Source: Bacteroidota bacterium
GTDB taxonomy: Bacteria > Bacteroidota > Bacteroidia > Flavobacteriales_D > Crocinitomicaceae
Length of the DNA: 64,000 bases
Direction: 5' to 3'
NCBI GenBank assembly: GCA_016192075.1
Contig: JACPUU010000001.1
Location: 519,426 to 583,425, forward strand
A program made the translations under genes and the position numbers. Below are positions 34,572 to 43,417 of the stretch, in pieces. Within the stretch, counting starts at the first letter, position 1, and the number at the start of each line of letters is the position of its first letter. The notes beneath the pieces are model-generated. The model searched no databases. It had not been told where the DNA came from and saw only the letters and a program-made list of their open reading frames with translations.

Positions 34572-36479
34572 ATGAAAAAATGTATTATACTAAGTCTCTT
34601 TTTGCTGGTTGGATTAACGGGTGTTTATGCCCAGACTGATCCGGCTGAATTTGACAAACAACTCACAGAATTGGCTAAGTCACAACCGGGACTTTTAGAG
34701 AAAGTGCAGGTGAATGTTTCCGGAATCGGGTTGTCTGATTTTATTACGGCAGTTGCTTTTGAACATAACCTGAACGTGAGTGTGGATGAGCAGCTCAAAA
34801 CAGTTGTAGTCAATAATTTTTACGATGCCCTGGTTAAAGATGTATTTGTTTTTATTGTCAAAAAATACGAACTGGATGTTGAAGTGATCGGGACTATTAT
34901 TGTCTTCAAAAAACCGGCTGAAAAACCAGTAGAAATACCTGTGGTTTTGCCCAAAGAAATTTTTGTTGAATACAAAAAAGAAAACCAGTTTTTGAGTCTT
35001 GATTTAAAGAAAGACACGTTGTCAAAAGTGGCAGAAACCATTACCCGCAAATCAGGCCGCAATGTAATTCTGGCCCCTAACATCAAAGACAGGGTGGTGT
35101 CAGTTTACATTGAAAACCGTCCGTTTGATGAGGTCATTGACATGATGTGTAAATCAAACGGGTTAAAGTCTACCAAAGATCAGAACGGCTTTTATTACCT
35201 GGAGTTGGATGAACTGCCCGTTGGTACAAATGCCGGAACCAGCGGACGAAATTCAGGCGGCGTAACAACACCGGTTAATACTCCGTCTCTGAACATTAAA
35301 ATCAGTGCCCTGGATAATCAGAAACTGGATGTTGAAGCTACCAATACACCTCTTAAAGACATTATCAGTATGGCGTCTGATCAGTTGGGTGAGCATTATT
35401 TTATGTATGATGTACCAGAAGGAAATGCTACGCTGAAAGTCAAAAACGTGAGCTTTATGGAATTGCTGGCGCACGTTATGAACGGAACCGATTATACCTT
35501 TAAAAAGACCGAAAATTATTACCTGATTGGTAACCGGAAAACCGAAGGATTACGGGCGGTAGAATTGATTCAGCTTGAGAACAGAACGATTGAATCAGTG
35601 ATGGAAATAATTCCAAAAGAGCTGGTGAGTGACATTGAAATCAAAGAGTTTGTAGAGTTGAACGGACTTATTTTGTCAGGCTCTTACCTGAAAATTGAAG
35701 AGCTGAAATCATTTCTTCGATCAGTAGACAAAGTGGTGCCCATGGTGCAGATTGACATCATTATTGTGTTCTCTAAAAAATCAAGTCAGCTCAGTACCGG
35801 AATGAAAGCCGGCCTGGCAGATCAGCCGGTGGTGACCAACGGTGATATTTTTCCGGGGCTGGATGTAACACTTGGTGCAGAAACGGTGAACGGACTGATT
35901 CAGGCCTTTAACGGATTTGGAATCATCAATATTGGCGCTGTAACACCTAATTTTTACCTGTCACTGAAAGCACTCGAAAGTAACAGTGTTATTGACATTG
36001 CATCCACACCCAAAATTTCTACCCTGAATGGCCACGAAGCTACTTTTTCGGTTGGTGAAACATCGTATTACCGTGAAGAGGTGGTAAACGTACAGCCCAG
36101 TATCAGCGGGGGCAATGTAATTTCAAATAAAGTATGGAAATCAACCGATGCCAACCTGAATATCACTGTTAAACCATTTGTTTCAGCCGATGAATACGTG
36201 ACACTTGAAATAAAAGTAGAGCAAAATGATTTTGCAGGTAAAGAAGATCCGACTGCGCCACCCAATAAAACAACGCAGACATTTGAATCGCTGATTCGCG
36301 TTAAAAACGGAGAAATGATTCTGATGGGCGGACTTGAAAAAGATTCCAAAGAAGATTCGGGCGAGGGTACTCCGTTAATTTCAAGAGTACCAGTGTTAAA
36401 GTGGTTTTTCAGCAGCAGAACCAAAAACAAGGAAAAATCAAAACTTCACATATTTATCAGACCAACCGTCACCTACTAA
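34572..36479 (+). CDS. gspD: Outer-membrane secretin GspD/PilQ
   Basis: A 635-residue secretin: signal peptide (CIILSLFLLVGLTGVYAQ), an STN/N0-type domain (about 40-115), further N domains with SKVAETITRKSGRNVILAPN (about 145) and GVTTPVNTPSLNIKISALDN (about 230), KVVPMVQIDIIIVFSKKSSQ in the approach to the pore, and a secretin core ending SRVPVLKWFFSSRTKN then IFIRPTV. It forms the outer-membrane channel. No lipobox, so it may need a pilotin; the Fn3 lipoprotein encoded downstream is a candidate. Its TAA overlaps the next ATG (TAATG). Confidence 0.92.
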   Translation: MKKCIILSLFLLVGLTGVYAQTDPAEFDKQLTELAKSQPGLLEKVQVNVSGIGLSDFITAVAFEHNLNVSVDEQLKTVVVNNFYDALVKDVFVFIVKKYELDVEVIGTIIVFKKPAEKPVEIPVVLPKEIFVEYKKENQFLSLDLKKDTLSKVAETITRKSGRNVILAPNIKDRVVSVYIENRPFDEVIDMMCKSNGLKSTKDQNGFYYLELDELPVGTNAGTSGRNSGGVTTPVNTPSLNIKISALDNQKLDVEATNTPLKDIISMASDQLGEHYFMYDVPEGNATLKVKNVSFMELLAHVMNGTDYTFKKTENYYLIGNRKTEGLRAVELIQLENRTIESVMEIIPKELVSDIEIKEFVELNGLILSGSYLKIEELKSFLRSVDKVVPMVQIDIIIVFSKKSSQLSTGMKAGLADQPVVTNGDIFPGLDVTLGAETVNGLIQAFNGFGIINIGAVTPNFYLSLKALESNSVIDIASTPKISTLNGHEATFSVGETSYYREEVVNVQPSISGGNVISNKVWKSTDANLNITVKPFVSADEYVTLEIKVEQNDFAGKEDPTAPPNKTTQTFESLIRVKNGEMILMGGLEKDSKEDSGEGTPLISRVPVLKWFFSSRTKNKEKSKLHIFIRPTVTY

Positions 36480-37654
36480 TGAAATTAGATCTCGGAAATA
36501 TCAATCAATTGGTTTGCGTTACGGTTCAGCTGAATGGTGACAAAACACTGTTTCATTACATCATGATGAAAAAAACCAGGGGTGAAATAACCTTTGGCAA
36601 AATGAACAAACGCATTGGCTCAGTTGAAGAACTGGTTAAGGAAGTATCATTCCGACACCCGGTTCTGTTACATTTTACCGGCAAGGGAATTCTGAACCGC
36701 AAAATCAGGCGTGAAGAAAATTACCGGCATGCCATTCTTTTAAATGCCCAGCTGGATGATTTTTATTTTACCGATTACCTGGAGGAAAAAACGGCTTATT
36801 GTTCCGTTATCCGCCGGAACACGGTACATGAATTACTGGCCGAATTTGCAAAACATAGACTGAATGTGGTGGGTATTTCCAGCGGACCGTTTGTCAGTGT
36901 ACCCCTGGTTCCGTTTTTTGACAAATCTTCTTTTGTAATTGATGACATTGCGTTAACAGTAGAAAAAGACAAAGTGGTTTCCTTTGAAAAAAGAGAGGAC
37001 CCTGCCGGAAGTATCAATATTGGTGCTGACCGTATTGACTATGACGTATTGGGTTCTGTTGCACTGGGGGCCAATTATTTTAACCCGTCTGACAGGGTAA
37101 TGCTGTCAGTTGATTCACCGGTTTTTATGACAAACCTGGAAGAGGCCCGGCAAAAAAATATTTTTTTCAGGTTTGGTAAAATGCTGATGATTTTTTTTCT
37201 CACCCTGCTGGCAGCAAATTATTTTTACCTGGGACACCTTAATACCAAAATTGAAGAAAATTTTGTGGTGCTCTCAGAGTTTGAAGATCAGCTGGCCATG
37301 CTCAGTACGCTGGAGGAGGAAAAAGACCGTAAAGAAAACCTGCTGCGCTCATCCGGACTGCTTAACCGGCAATTCCTGTCTTTTTACCTGATGGAATTGT
37401 CCCATTCGGTTCCGTCTGAAATAACATTTGAAACCATTACGGTAAGACCACTTATATCAGAAATAAAAAAGAAGCAGAAAATAGAATTTTACGATCACCT
37501 GATTCAAATCAGCGGACGCAGTAAAACCAGTGATTTGCTAAGCCGGTGGATTGATGAACTGAAAAAAGAAGAATGGCTTTCCAAAGTAGATATTGTGGAT
37601 TATACCTATGCCCGCAATGCCGGAAATTTTAAACTGGAAATTGTGGTAGAGTGA
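36479..37654 (+). CDS. GspL-like protein (PilM-like cytoplasmic domain plus PilN-like membrane part)
   Basis: Starting at the TAATG overlap, the 391-residue protein has a cytoplasmic actin-like/PilM-type half (about 1-215; KLDLGNINQLVCVTVQL, DVLGSVALGANYFNP), one membrane helix (MLMIFFLTLLAANYFYLG, about 235) and a periplasmic PilN-like half with a coiled start (LSEFEDQLAMLSTLEEEKDRK) and a ferredoxin-like end. This is the GspL arrangement, equivalent to PilM fused to PilN. It links the GspE ATPase to the periplasmic assembly. A longer frame from 36401 lies inside the secretin gene and is rejected. Confidence 0.85.
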   Translation: MKLDLGNINQLVCVTVQLNGDKTLFHYIMMKKTRGEITFGKMNKRIGSVEELVKEVSFRHPVLLHFTGKGILNRKIRREENYRHAILLNAQLDDFYFTDYLEEKTAYCSVIRRNTVHELLAEFAKHRLNVVGISSGPFVSVPLVPFFDKSSFVIDDIALTVEKDKVVSFEKREDPAGSINIGADRIDYDVLGSVALGANYFNPSDRVMLSVDSPVFMTNLEEARQKNIFFRFGKMLMIFFLTLLAANYFYLGHLNTKIEENFVVLSEFEDQLAMLSTLEEEKDRKENLLRSSGLLNRQFLSFYLMELSHSVPSEITFETITVRPLISEIKKKQKIEFYDHLIQISGRSKTSDLLSRWIDELKKEEWLSKVDIVDYTYARNAGNFKLEIVVE

Positions 37655-37703
37655 TTTGATAAACGGACGCGTAAAATAAAAAAAGTGGTGATACGATAGA
37701 AGC

Positions 37704-38237
37704 ATGTTTGATAAACTGACATATAAACAAAAAAATTACGGACTGCTGGTTCTGTTCGTGGTCATGCTTATGGTCAGTTACAAACGTTCATTTGTACTCA
37801 CGCTGAATGCCCTGGATGAATTAACCAGCCAGGAAAGTCAGAAACTCGCAGCAACATCTGCCCAGCAGTCTATTGAAATGCTGCAGATTTCCATTGCGCA
37901 GCTTAACCAGAATATCGGGCGCTCAGACCTTGAGCCTGACAAAGTAAACCAGGAAATTCTCAGCACCATTTCTGCTTTTTCAATGAATCACGCGGTGAGT
38001 TTGCAAAGGCTGGAATCCACACATGTTTTTCAAACAGTTGACTTTACTATTTTCTCAAACCTCATTTCAGTTGAGGGAAATTTTAACGGAATTCTTTCGC
38101 TGATTTATTACATGGAAAATGAATTTCAGTATGCACGGCTGACCAATGTAAACCTGTATACACAAACGGATCTTACCACAAAAAAAACAAAACTATATGC
38201 AAAACTCCTGTTTCAGCATTACCGCCAGATTAACTAA
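37704..38237 (+). CDS. GspM/PilO-like inner-membrane protein
   Basis: A 177-residue protein with a short cytoplasmic N-terminus, a single membrane helix (YGLLVLFVVMLMVSY), a long coiled region (about 35-85) and a ferredoxin-like periplasmic domain (about 90-175; LESTHVFQTVDFTIFSNLIS). This is PilO/GspM architecture: with GspL it forms the inner-membrane alignment subcomplex. Identification rests on layout and order; the sequence itself is divergent. Confidence 0.78.
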   Translation: MFDKLTYKQKNYGLLVLFVVMLMVSYKRSFVLTLNALDELTSQESQKLAATSAQQSIEMLQISIAQLNQNIGRSDLEPDKVNQEILSTISAFSMNHAVSLQRLESTHVFQTVDFTIFSNLISVEGNFNGILSLIYYMENEFQYARLTNVNLYTQTDLTTKKTKLYAKLLFQHYRQIN

Positions 38238-39210
38238 ATACCTGCTGTTTTTGCCGGTTGTTATTATTTCAGGAATCCAGATGAGTTCCTGCGAGGCAGT
38301 TTTTGAACGCGATATTTCAGAAGATACACTGAACCTGATTATTCCGGTAAACAATGACACTTCTGAAACCAACAATGTTCAGTTTAAGTGGGACGAACTG
38401 AAGGGGGCCAGTTATTATAACCTACAGATTGTCAAACCCTCTTTTTCGGCTATCGATGAATTTATTCTGGATTCAAACATTACCGGAGGTGAATTTTATT
38501 TTGCACTTGACCCGGGCAGTTACCAGTTCCAGATTCGCGCAGAAAATTCAGCTTATCAGTCACTATGGACAGGGCCCTATACCTTGGTAGTAGACAGTGT
38601 TTCAGATCTGACCAACCAGGTTGTACCGCTGCTTGCACCGGCTGATTTGTTGTATTCAAACGATGCCAATTTTACCTTCAGCTGGCAACCGGTTTATTCA
38701 GCTGAGACGTATGAATTTCAGTTGCGTGCCGGTTCTGATTTTTCTTCAAGCGGAACCATTTTACATGATGCAGCCGGTATTTACGGAACGTCGTATTCAC
38801 CTCCCGCCGGTCTGTTCAGTTCAGAGGGCGCCTATGCCTGGGGCGTTAAAGCGCTGAACCAAACCAGTGCGTCTGATTTTTCTGACCACACCATTTATAT
38901 TGATCTGACCGTTCCAAATTCGCCCGCATCTGTTTCACCTGCACACGGTGCCTCATTTGCTGATACGGTTGTTTTGAAATGGACAACCGGGGCCGATGTT
39001 GGTACTATCCAATCTCCCGTTTCACGCATGGTTGAAATTTCTTCTGACACACTTTTTGGATCCATCATTCAAACGTATACCGTAACGGTTGATACTGTAC
39101 AGCACGTATTTACCGGTTCAGGAACATACTGGTGGCGTGTTTATACAGTCGATCAGGCGGGTAATACCTGTACCAATTACAGTGCTCATCGCAAAGTCAT
39201 TATTCCTTGA
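38197..39210 (+). CDS. Fn3-like lipoprotein inserted in the secretion operon
   Basis: A 337-residue lipoprotein: hydrophobic segment (YLLFLPVVIISGIQM) ending at a lipobox-like SSC (residues 30-32), then three Fn3-like domains (NNVQFKWDELKGASYYNLQI; NFTFSWQPVYSAETYEFQLR; DTVVLKWTTGADVG), each with the W...A..Y..Q pattern. It overlaps the GspM gene by 41 bases. This gene has no counterpart in classical gsp or pil operons. Position between GspM and GspC suggests an outer-membrane adaptor, pilotin-like factor or cargo receptor; inference only. Confidence 0.75.
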   Translation: MQNSCFSITARLTKYLLFLPVVIISGIQMSSCEAVFERDISEDTLNLIIPVNNDTSETNNVQFKWDELKGASYYNLQIVKPSFSAIDEFILDSNITGGEFYFALDPGSYQFQIRAENSAYQSLWTGPYTLVVDSVSDLTNQVVPLLAPADLLYSNDANFTFSWQPVYSAETYEFQLRAGSDFSSSGTILHDAAGIYGTSYSPPAGLFSSEGAYAWGVKALNQTSASDFSDHTIYIDLTVPNSPASVSPAHGASFADTVVLKWTTGADVGTIQSPVSRMVEISSDTLFGSIIQTYTVTVDTVQHVFTGSGTYWWRVYTVDQAGNTCTNYSAHRKVIIP

Positions 39211-39704
39211 TGGACAAAAAAATCAGAAATAGAATTTTATATGTTAGCGTAGCAGTTTTGTGGGCGATAGCCATTTATCGTACCTGGAAAAATTATGAAG
39301 CAAAAGCAGAAAATAGTGAGACAGCGTTGATTAGTACACCAGCCGTGTCACCCATGCAGTTTCGTAAAGATACGTTTGAACTGGTTTTGCCTGAGTATGA
39401 CCCTTTTCTGCAAAAATCTTGGACACCGTCCGTACAAAATGAATCACCCATAACAGATGTTAAACAAAATCAGGCGGTTAAAAAAGATCCGGTGGTGCCG
39501 GTTGTTAAAACGTGGCCGCAGATAGACTATTTTGGGTTTGTCAAAAACCGGAATCAGAATTCAACCTTATGCCTGTTGAAAATTGATGGCAGACAGGTGC
39601 AGTTAAGTAAAGGCGAGAAATACAACGGGTTACTGGTTCAAAATACGTACCGGGATTCCGTGCAGTTGGTATTTGAAGGAGAAACAAAAACAGTGCGTAA
39701 ATAG
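39210..39704 (+). CDS. GspC/PilP-like protein
   Basis: A 164-residue protein starting at the TGATG overlap (a TTG one codon upstream is also open). One membrane helix (ILYVSVAVLWAIAIYRTW), a Pro/Lys-rich linker, and a C-terminal HR-type domain (about 110-164): QIDYFGFVKNRNQNSTLCLL, IDGRQVQLSKGEKYNGLLVQ, DSVQLVFEGETKTV. The strand pattern matches the GspC homology region/PilP, which connects the inner-membrane platform to the secretin. It closes the secretion operon. Confidence 0.8.
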   Translation: MDKKIRNRILYVSVAVLWAIAIYRTWKNYEAKAENSETALISTPAVSPMQFRKDTFELVLPEYDPFLQKSWTPSVQNESPITDVKQNQAVKKDPVVPVVKTWPQIDYFGFVKNRNQNSTLCLLKIDGRQVQLSKGEKYNGLLVQNTYRDSVQLVFEGETKTVRK

Positions 39705-39817
39705 TTTACGACGATTGGTCGGTTCTTTGAAAAAATCAAATTTTAAGGAAAACGATCCGAATTTTAACTTTTTGCGTACGAATATTAAAAGGCTGATTTT
39801 AGGTGAAACGGTTACTT

Positions 39818-39825
39818 TATCTTTG
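39818..39825 (+). promoter_or_regulatory. Possible -7 box before the orphan regulator gene
   Basis: TATCTTTG matches TAnnTTTG exactly, though no good TTG stands 19-20 bases upstream. It would give a leader of about 200 bases to the regulator gene. The remainder of the 39705-40035 gap shows no coding signal. Confidence 0.35.
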
Positions 39826-40035
39826 GCCGGACATTATAGAATTACAGGTAACTGAGGCGTTTTAAGCAACGAGTTGTGAATCAGTTAAAAAGTATTGTTG
39901 TCGGAATTTATTTGGAAGATAGTAGGGGGTACCAAAATGAAAAACCGGATTTTACGTTGATATACAGTGGAAATCAACCCGGAGTCGTTTTTTGGAGGAT
40001 TGGAGTAAAATGAAATAGCGGAGGGATAGTTTGTT

Positions 40036-40695
40036 ATGGTTAGAATTGCTTTAGTTGAAGATCACGTAATGTTCCGTGAGGGACTCAGAACCTGTCTCGA
40101 TCTGATTCCCGGTTTTAAAGTGGTTTGTGAAGCATCGTGCGGAGCTGAGTTTGAAAAAATGTACAACCCGGACGAAATAGATGTGACACTGATGGACCTG
40201 AGGTTGAAAGGACAACACGGTTCAATTACCTGTCATAACATTCATAAACAGTATCCCAGGGCACGTATTATTATACTTTCCATGTACGATGATCCTGAAA
40301 TAATTCTGACCATGATCCGGTACGGTGCCGCAGCTTATGTTACAAAAGATGCTGACTTGGGGCGAATTGAAAAAGTGATTCGTGAGGTAATGGAAAACGG
40401 CCATTATTTTGACTGGAACCTGGGAGACATGATGTTGGCTGAAATGATGAAAGCCCACAAAAAGAAACTGATTGATGATGAGTTCAGGGTTGAATTTACA
40501 GAAACCGAATTGCGGGTGGCTTACCTGGCCTGCGCACAATATACCAATGATGAAATTGCGGTTGAACTTGGCATTACCCGCCGCTCTGTTGAACATCACA
40601 AAGCCAACCTGCAACTAAAAACCGATAGTAGAAATTTCTTTGGTGTTATTACCTATCTCTACAAACATTACCTGTTGCTGCCGCAGCAGTTTTGA
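40036..40695 (+). CDS. Orphan NarL/DegU-type response regulator
   Basis: A 219-residue regulator: receiver domain with LVEDHVMFR, phospho-acceptor in VTLMDLRLKG (about residue 54) and Lys in YVTKDADL, then a LuxR-type helix-turn-helix (about 155-215; VAYLACAQYTNDEIAVELGI, RRSVEHHKANLQ). No kinase gene is adjacent. It stands between the secretion operon and the RHS operon, both of which carry the shared 40-bp inverted repeat. It is the prime candidate for the protein that binds this repeat. The kinase encoded at 22832 could serve it in trans. Confidence 0.9.
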   Translation: MVRIALVEDHVMFREGLRTCLDLIPGFKVVCEASCGAEFEKMYNPDEIDVTLMDLRLKGQHGSITCHNIHKQYPRARIIILSMYDDPEIILTMIRYGAAAYVTKDADLGRIEKVIREVMENGHYFDWNLGDMMLAEMMKAHKKKLIDDEFRVEFTETELRVAYLACAQYTNDEIAVELGITRRSVEHHKANLQLKTDSRNFFGVITYLYKHYLLLPQQF

Positions 40696-40796
40696 TTCGA
40701 CGCCTGTGTCTCTATCTGTGAAGTGTAACGGAGCAAAGAAACTCTCTTAAGTCAACATCCGGCAATGCATTTCCACAAAAAAACCGGACCAAAAAT

Positions 40797-40835
40797 ATCC
40801 GTGATGATCTGTATAATCCGTTTCATCCGTGTTCC
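40797..40835. repeat. ATCCGT tandem-like intergenic repeat
   Basis: ATCCGTGATG, ATCTGTATA, ATCCGTTTC and ATCCGTGTTCC follow each other with a 9-10 base period. Strings of this kind occur as dispersed intergenic repeats in many genomes. The rest of 40696-41072 shows no gene. Confidence 0.45.
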
Positions 40836-41072
40836 ATTGCACTCTTTTTAGTGCGCACTAAAAGGTGCAGTGAATTCAAAAACATCTTTAATTCATTTTG
40901 AGCAAAGCAACTTCTTTTCTGCTTGTTTTTTTCAGGTTAAAATCACCCGGTTCTAATGTGTTAAAAAAATTAAGAGATTAATTGATTTTTGTTTTTTTCT
41001 AATTAATCCGAAAAAAAATCTCCAAAATCAAAATCGTAATTGATTGATAAGTAAGCTGTTGTTTTGTTTGGG

Positions 41073-41112
41073 GGAAAACCACGTGAAAGTCGTGTGGTTT
41101 TCCGAAGCAATG
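41073..41112 (+). promoter_or_regulatory. Shared inverted-repeat element, copy 2 (RHS operon)
   Basis: Arms GGAAAACCAC (41073-41082) and GTGGTTTTCC (41094-41103) with the same 11-base centre as copy 1. 39 of 40 bases match 27978-28017. A TAGCTTCG box at 41130-41137 lies 18 bases downstream, the same distance as the TATCTTTA box of copy 1, and GGTC precedes both boxes. The element ends 50 bases before the ATG of the first gene of the RHS operon. Confidence 0.75.
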
Positions 41113-41162
41113 CAGAAATTTTACGGTCGTAGCTTCGCTCCTGACAATCTAAGAATTGATTT

Positions 41163-41678
41163 ATGGATGCAAAGCGGCTTGTTTTTAGTTTCTTTTTTTT
41201 GACCCTGTTTCAGCAGCAAATGGTTGCCCAAACAGATACTACCGCTGGTAGTGGACAAACAGGTGGAAACATTTCAGATATTCTGGATAATTACCAGGTT
41301 GAATTTGGTCTGACCGATACCACAGCATCATCCAACCCGAACATTCAGAATTTTACATTGTCGGCGACTATTACTGCTGAAGACGAAACGCAAATGCTAA
41401 AATCCGGAGATCTTTCGCTGGCGTTTGAACTGGTAGATTCTGCCAGTATTTCGCTCATACAAATTGAACTGGCGGTGCTTACTGATAACACCATTCAGGT
41501 GGTCAATAATACAACCTATACACTGACCGATTTTTTGACATTAACGGGCAGCACTCCATCAAATTACGTGTTTCAGAATCTGGATTTAAATCAGATCTAT
41601 CGCGTGTCGCTGCTGATTACAAATGTGAGTGGTGCTGAACAGTCCGTTTTAACTAAGTTATATATTCCAAACGTATGA
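41163..41678 (+). CDS. Small secreted protein, first gene of the RHS operon
   Basis: A 171-residue protein with a signal peptide (VFSFFFLTLFQQQMVAQ) and a single beta-rich domain (NFTLSATITAEDETQMLKSG, SLIQIELAVLTDNTIQVV, QIYRVSLLITNVSGAEQSVL). Family not recognised. The strand pattern resembles an Ig-like or Fn3-like sandwich. It overlaps the DNRLRE gene by four bases (ATGA) and so is co-translated with it. Likely a periplasmic or surface component of the RHS assembly. Confidence 0.7.
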   Translation: MDAKRLVFSFFFLTLFQQQMVAQTDTTAGSGQTGGNISDILDNYQVEFGLTDTTASSNPNIQNFTLSATITAEDETQMLKSGDLSLAFELVDSASISLIQIELAVLTDNTIQVVNNTTYTLTDFLTLTGSTPSNYVFQNLDLNQIYRVSLLITNVSGAEQSVLTKLYIPNV

Positions 41679-43417
41679 GAAAAATACTAGGATCAATTGG
41701 TGTTCTTTTGTCCGTACTGTCGGTAGCTCAACCAACCAACGTCACCATTAATATTGTGTCTTCAGGTACAGACAGCTATGTCAGTTCTGGTGCAACAACC
41801 AGCAATTTTGATAATTCAGGCCGGCTTTATGCAAATTTTACCAATACCGGCGCTGTTATAGACCGCACCTTTATTAAGGCAGATCTCTCGTCCATACCAT
41901 CTACAGCAATCATCCTTTCAGCAACACTGAATATGTATGCATATACTGTAAACAATGGAGCATCACATCCCTTTTATTTACGCCGTGTTGCGGCATCGTG
42001 GAGTGAAGCAGGTATCACCTGGGCCAATCAGCCAACTGTAATATCATCTGATCAGATTTCAATTCCGCACAACGCAGCTACCGGGTGGCATTCATTTAAT
42101 GTATTGTCACATGTTCAGTACATGGTAAATTACCCCAGCCTTAATTTCGGGTGGAGATTAAGCCTGCAGAATGAAGCACCCGGAGCCAACAGCGGAGCTT
42201 ACTACAGGGACTCTGAGCAAACCGGTTTTACCTCTCAGCGCCCCACACTTACAATTTCTTACGTTAACCCGATTCAAATAAGCGGTGTTGTTAAACATTG
42301 TACGGAGGGAATGGATGATGGCACTATTGCACCATCTGTTACCGGGGGATCAGGAACGTATAACAGTTATACCTGGTACCGCTATAACATGGGTACTGTA
42401 ACAACCATTGAAACCGGAACCAATATTGCCAATGCAGATGTTTCGGCACTTGCAGATGGACTTTACATGCTGGTGGTTGGTGATAATTCAACACCAACTG
42501 TATTGGGCTATCAGTATTTTCTGATTGGTGAAGAAAACACAATCACCACGGTTGAATTCAGTAATACAAACAATACAAACAGCGCGTTGTTTAATGATGA
42601 CGCCCAGGTTCAGTATACCGTCGCTACTTCAGACGGAACTCTGACGGGAGGATCCAGTACCTATATTCAGACACAGGTGAGCAGTACGTCGTATCTCTAT
42701 TCACTGTTAAAGTACAATGTCAATTTTGATCCGTTACTGAGTTATGAAAGTGCCAATCTGTATCTTTATTCTGTCACTAACGGGCACACCCGTGACGCAG
42801 GAAATACCAACGCAAGCCAGGTTTCACGAATTGTGGGCCCATGGATTGAAAATACGGTTACCTGGAATACCAAACCCAATATCACCGCCACGGATCAGGT
42901 AACCATTCCGCAAACTACACCTACGGGTGCTACAACCCGTGATGATGTAGTAGATCTGATAAAATTTGTTCGTTACTGGAGTACTAATCCAACCCAGAAT
43001 TATGGAGTACGTTTTGACATTAATACGGCACAATCCGGCACTGCACGTTTGCAATACCAGTCGTATGATTTTACGACACATGCCAAACGGCCAAAACTGG
43101 TTTTGGTTTATTCACTGGATGCCATGTATTATGAACTCAGCGAGTCTCCGCAGGGTAGTTATTATTCGCTTTCGGCAGATGACATTTTAAGGGTTAAATA
43201 CACCGAAGAGTATCTGGATGAAAATCTGAGTTTGTCTTATGTGATCAAAGACCAAACCGGTGCCACCGTGCTGAGTAATACCACTCAACCCAAAACCATT
43301 GAATACGGTGATAACCGGGAGCGGATTAATGTTTCTTCACTCGCAGCGGGTTACTATACGTTCGAGGTGACAAACGACAAAAATGAAAAATGGTATCTAA
43401 GATTTCAAGTTGTATGA
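41675..43417 (+). CDS. Secreted protein with two DNRLRE domains
   Basis: A 580-residue secreted protein. Signal peptide (ILGSIGVLLSVLSVAQ), then a DNRLRE domain (about 20-200) with DSYVSSGATTSNFDNSGRLY, TFIKADLSSIPSTAIILSAT and SEAGITWANQPT, a linker domain, and a second DNRLRE-like domain (about 310-480; YSLLKYNVNFDP, TVTWNTKP). The C-terminal 90 residues (RVKYTEEYLDENLSLSYVIK ... YYTFEVTNDKNEKWYLRFQV) resemble a T9SS-type terminal sandwich but lack the usual NP-rich start. DNRLRE domains are beta-sandwiches found beside YD-repeat proteins. It probably acts as a surface adhesin or cap of the RHS complex. Confidence 0.75.
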   Translation: MRKILGSIGVLLSVLSVAQPTNVTINIVSSGTDSYVSSGATTSNFDNSGRLYANFTNTGAVIDRTFIKADLSSIPSTAIILSATLNMYAYTVNNGASHPFYLRRVAASWSEAGITWANQPTVISSDQISIPHNAATGWHSFNVLSHVQYMVNYPSLNFGWRLSLQNEAPGANSGAYYRDSEQTGFTSQRPTLTISYVNPIQISGVVKHCTEGMDDGTIAPSVTGGSGTYNSYTWYRYNMGTVTTIETGTNIANADVSALADGLYMLVVGDNSTPTVLGYQYFLIGEENTITTVEFSNTNNTNSALFNDDAQVQYTVATSDGTLTGGSSTYIQTQVSSTSYLYSLLKYNVNFDPLLSYESANLYLYSVTNGHTRDAGNTNASQVSRIVGPWIENTVTWNTKPNITATDQVTIPQTTPTGATTRDDVVDLIKFVRYWSTNPTQNYGVRFDINTAQSGTARLQYQSYDFTTHAKRPKLVLVYSLDAMYYELSESPQGSYYSLSADDILRVKYTEEYLDENLSLSYVIKDQTGATVLSNTTQPKTIEYGDNRERINVSSLAAGYYTFEVTNDKNEKWYLRFQVV

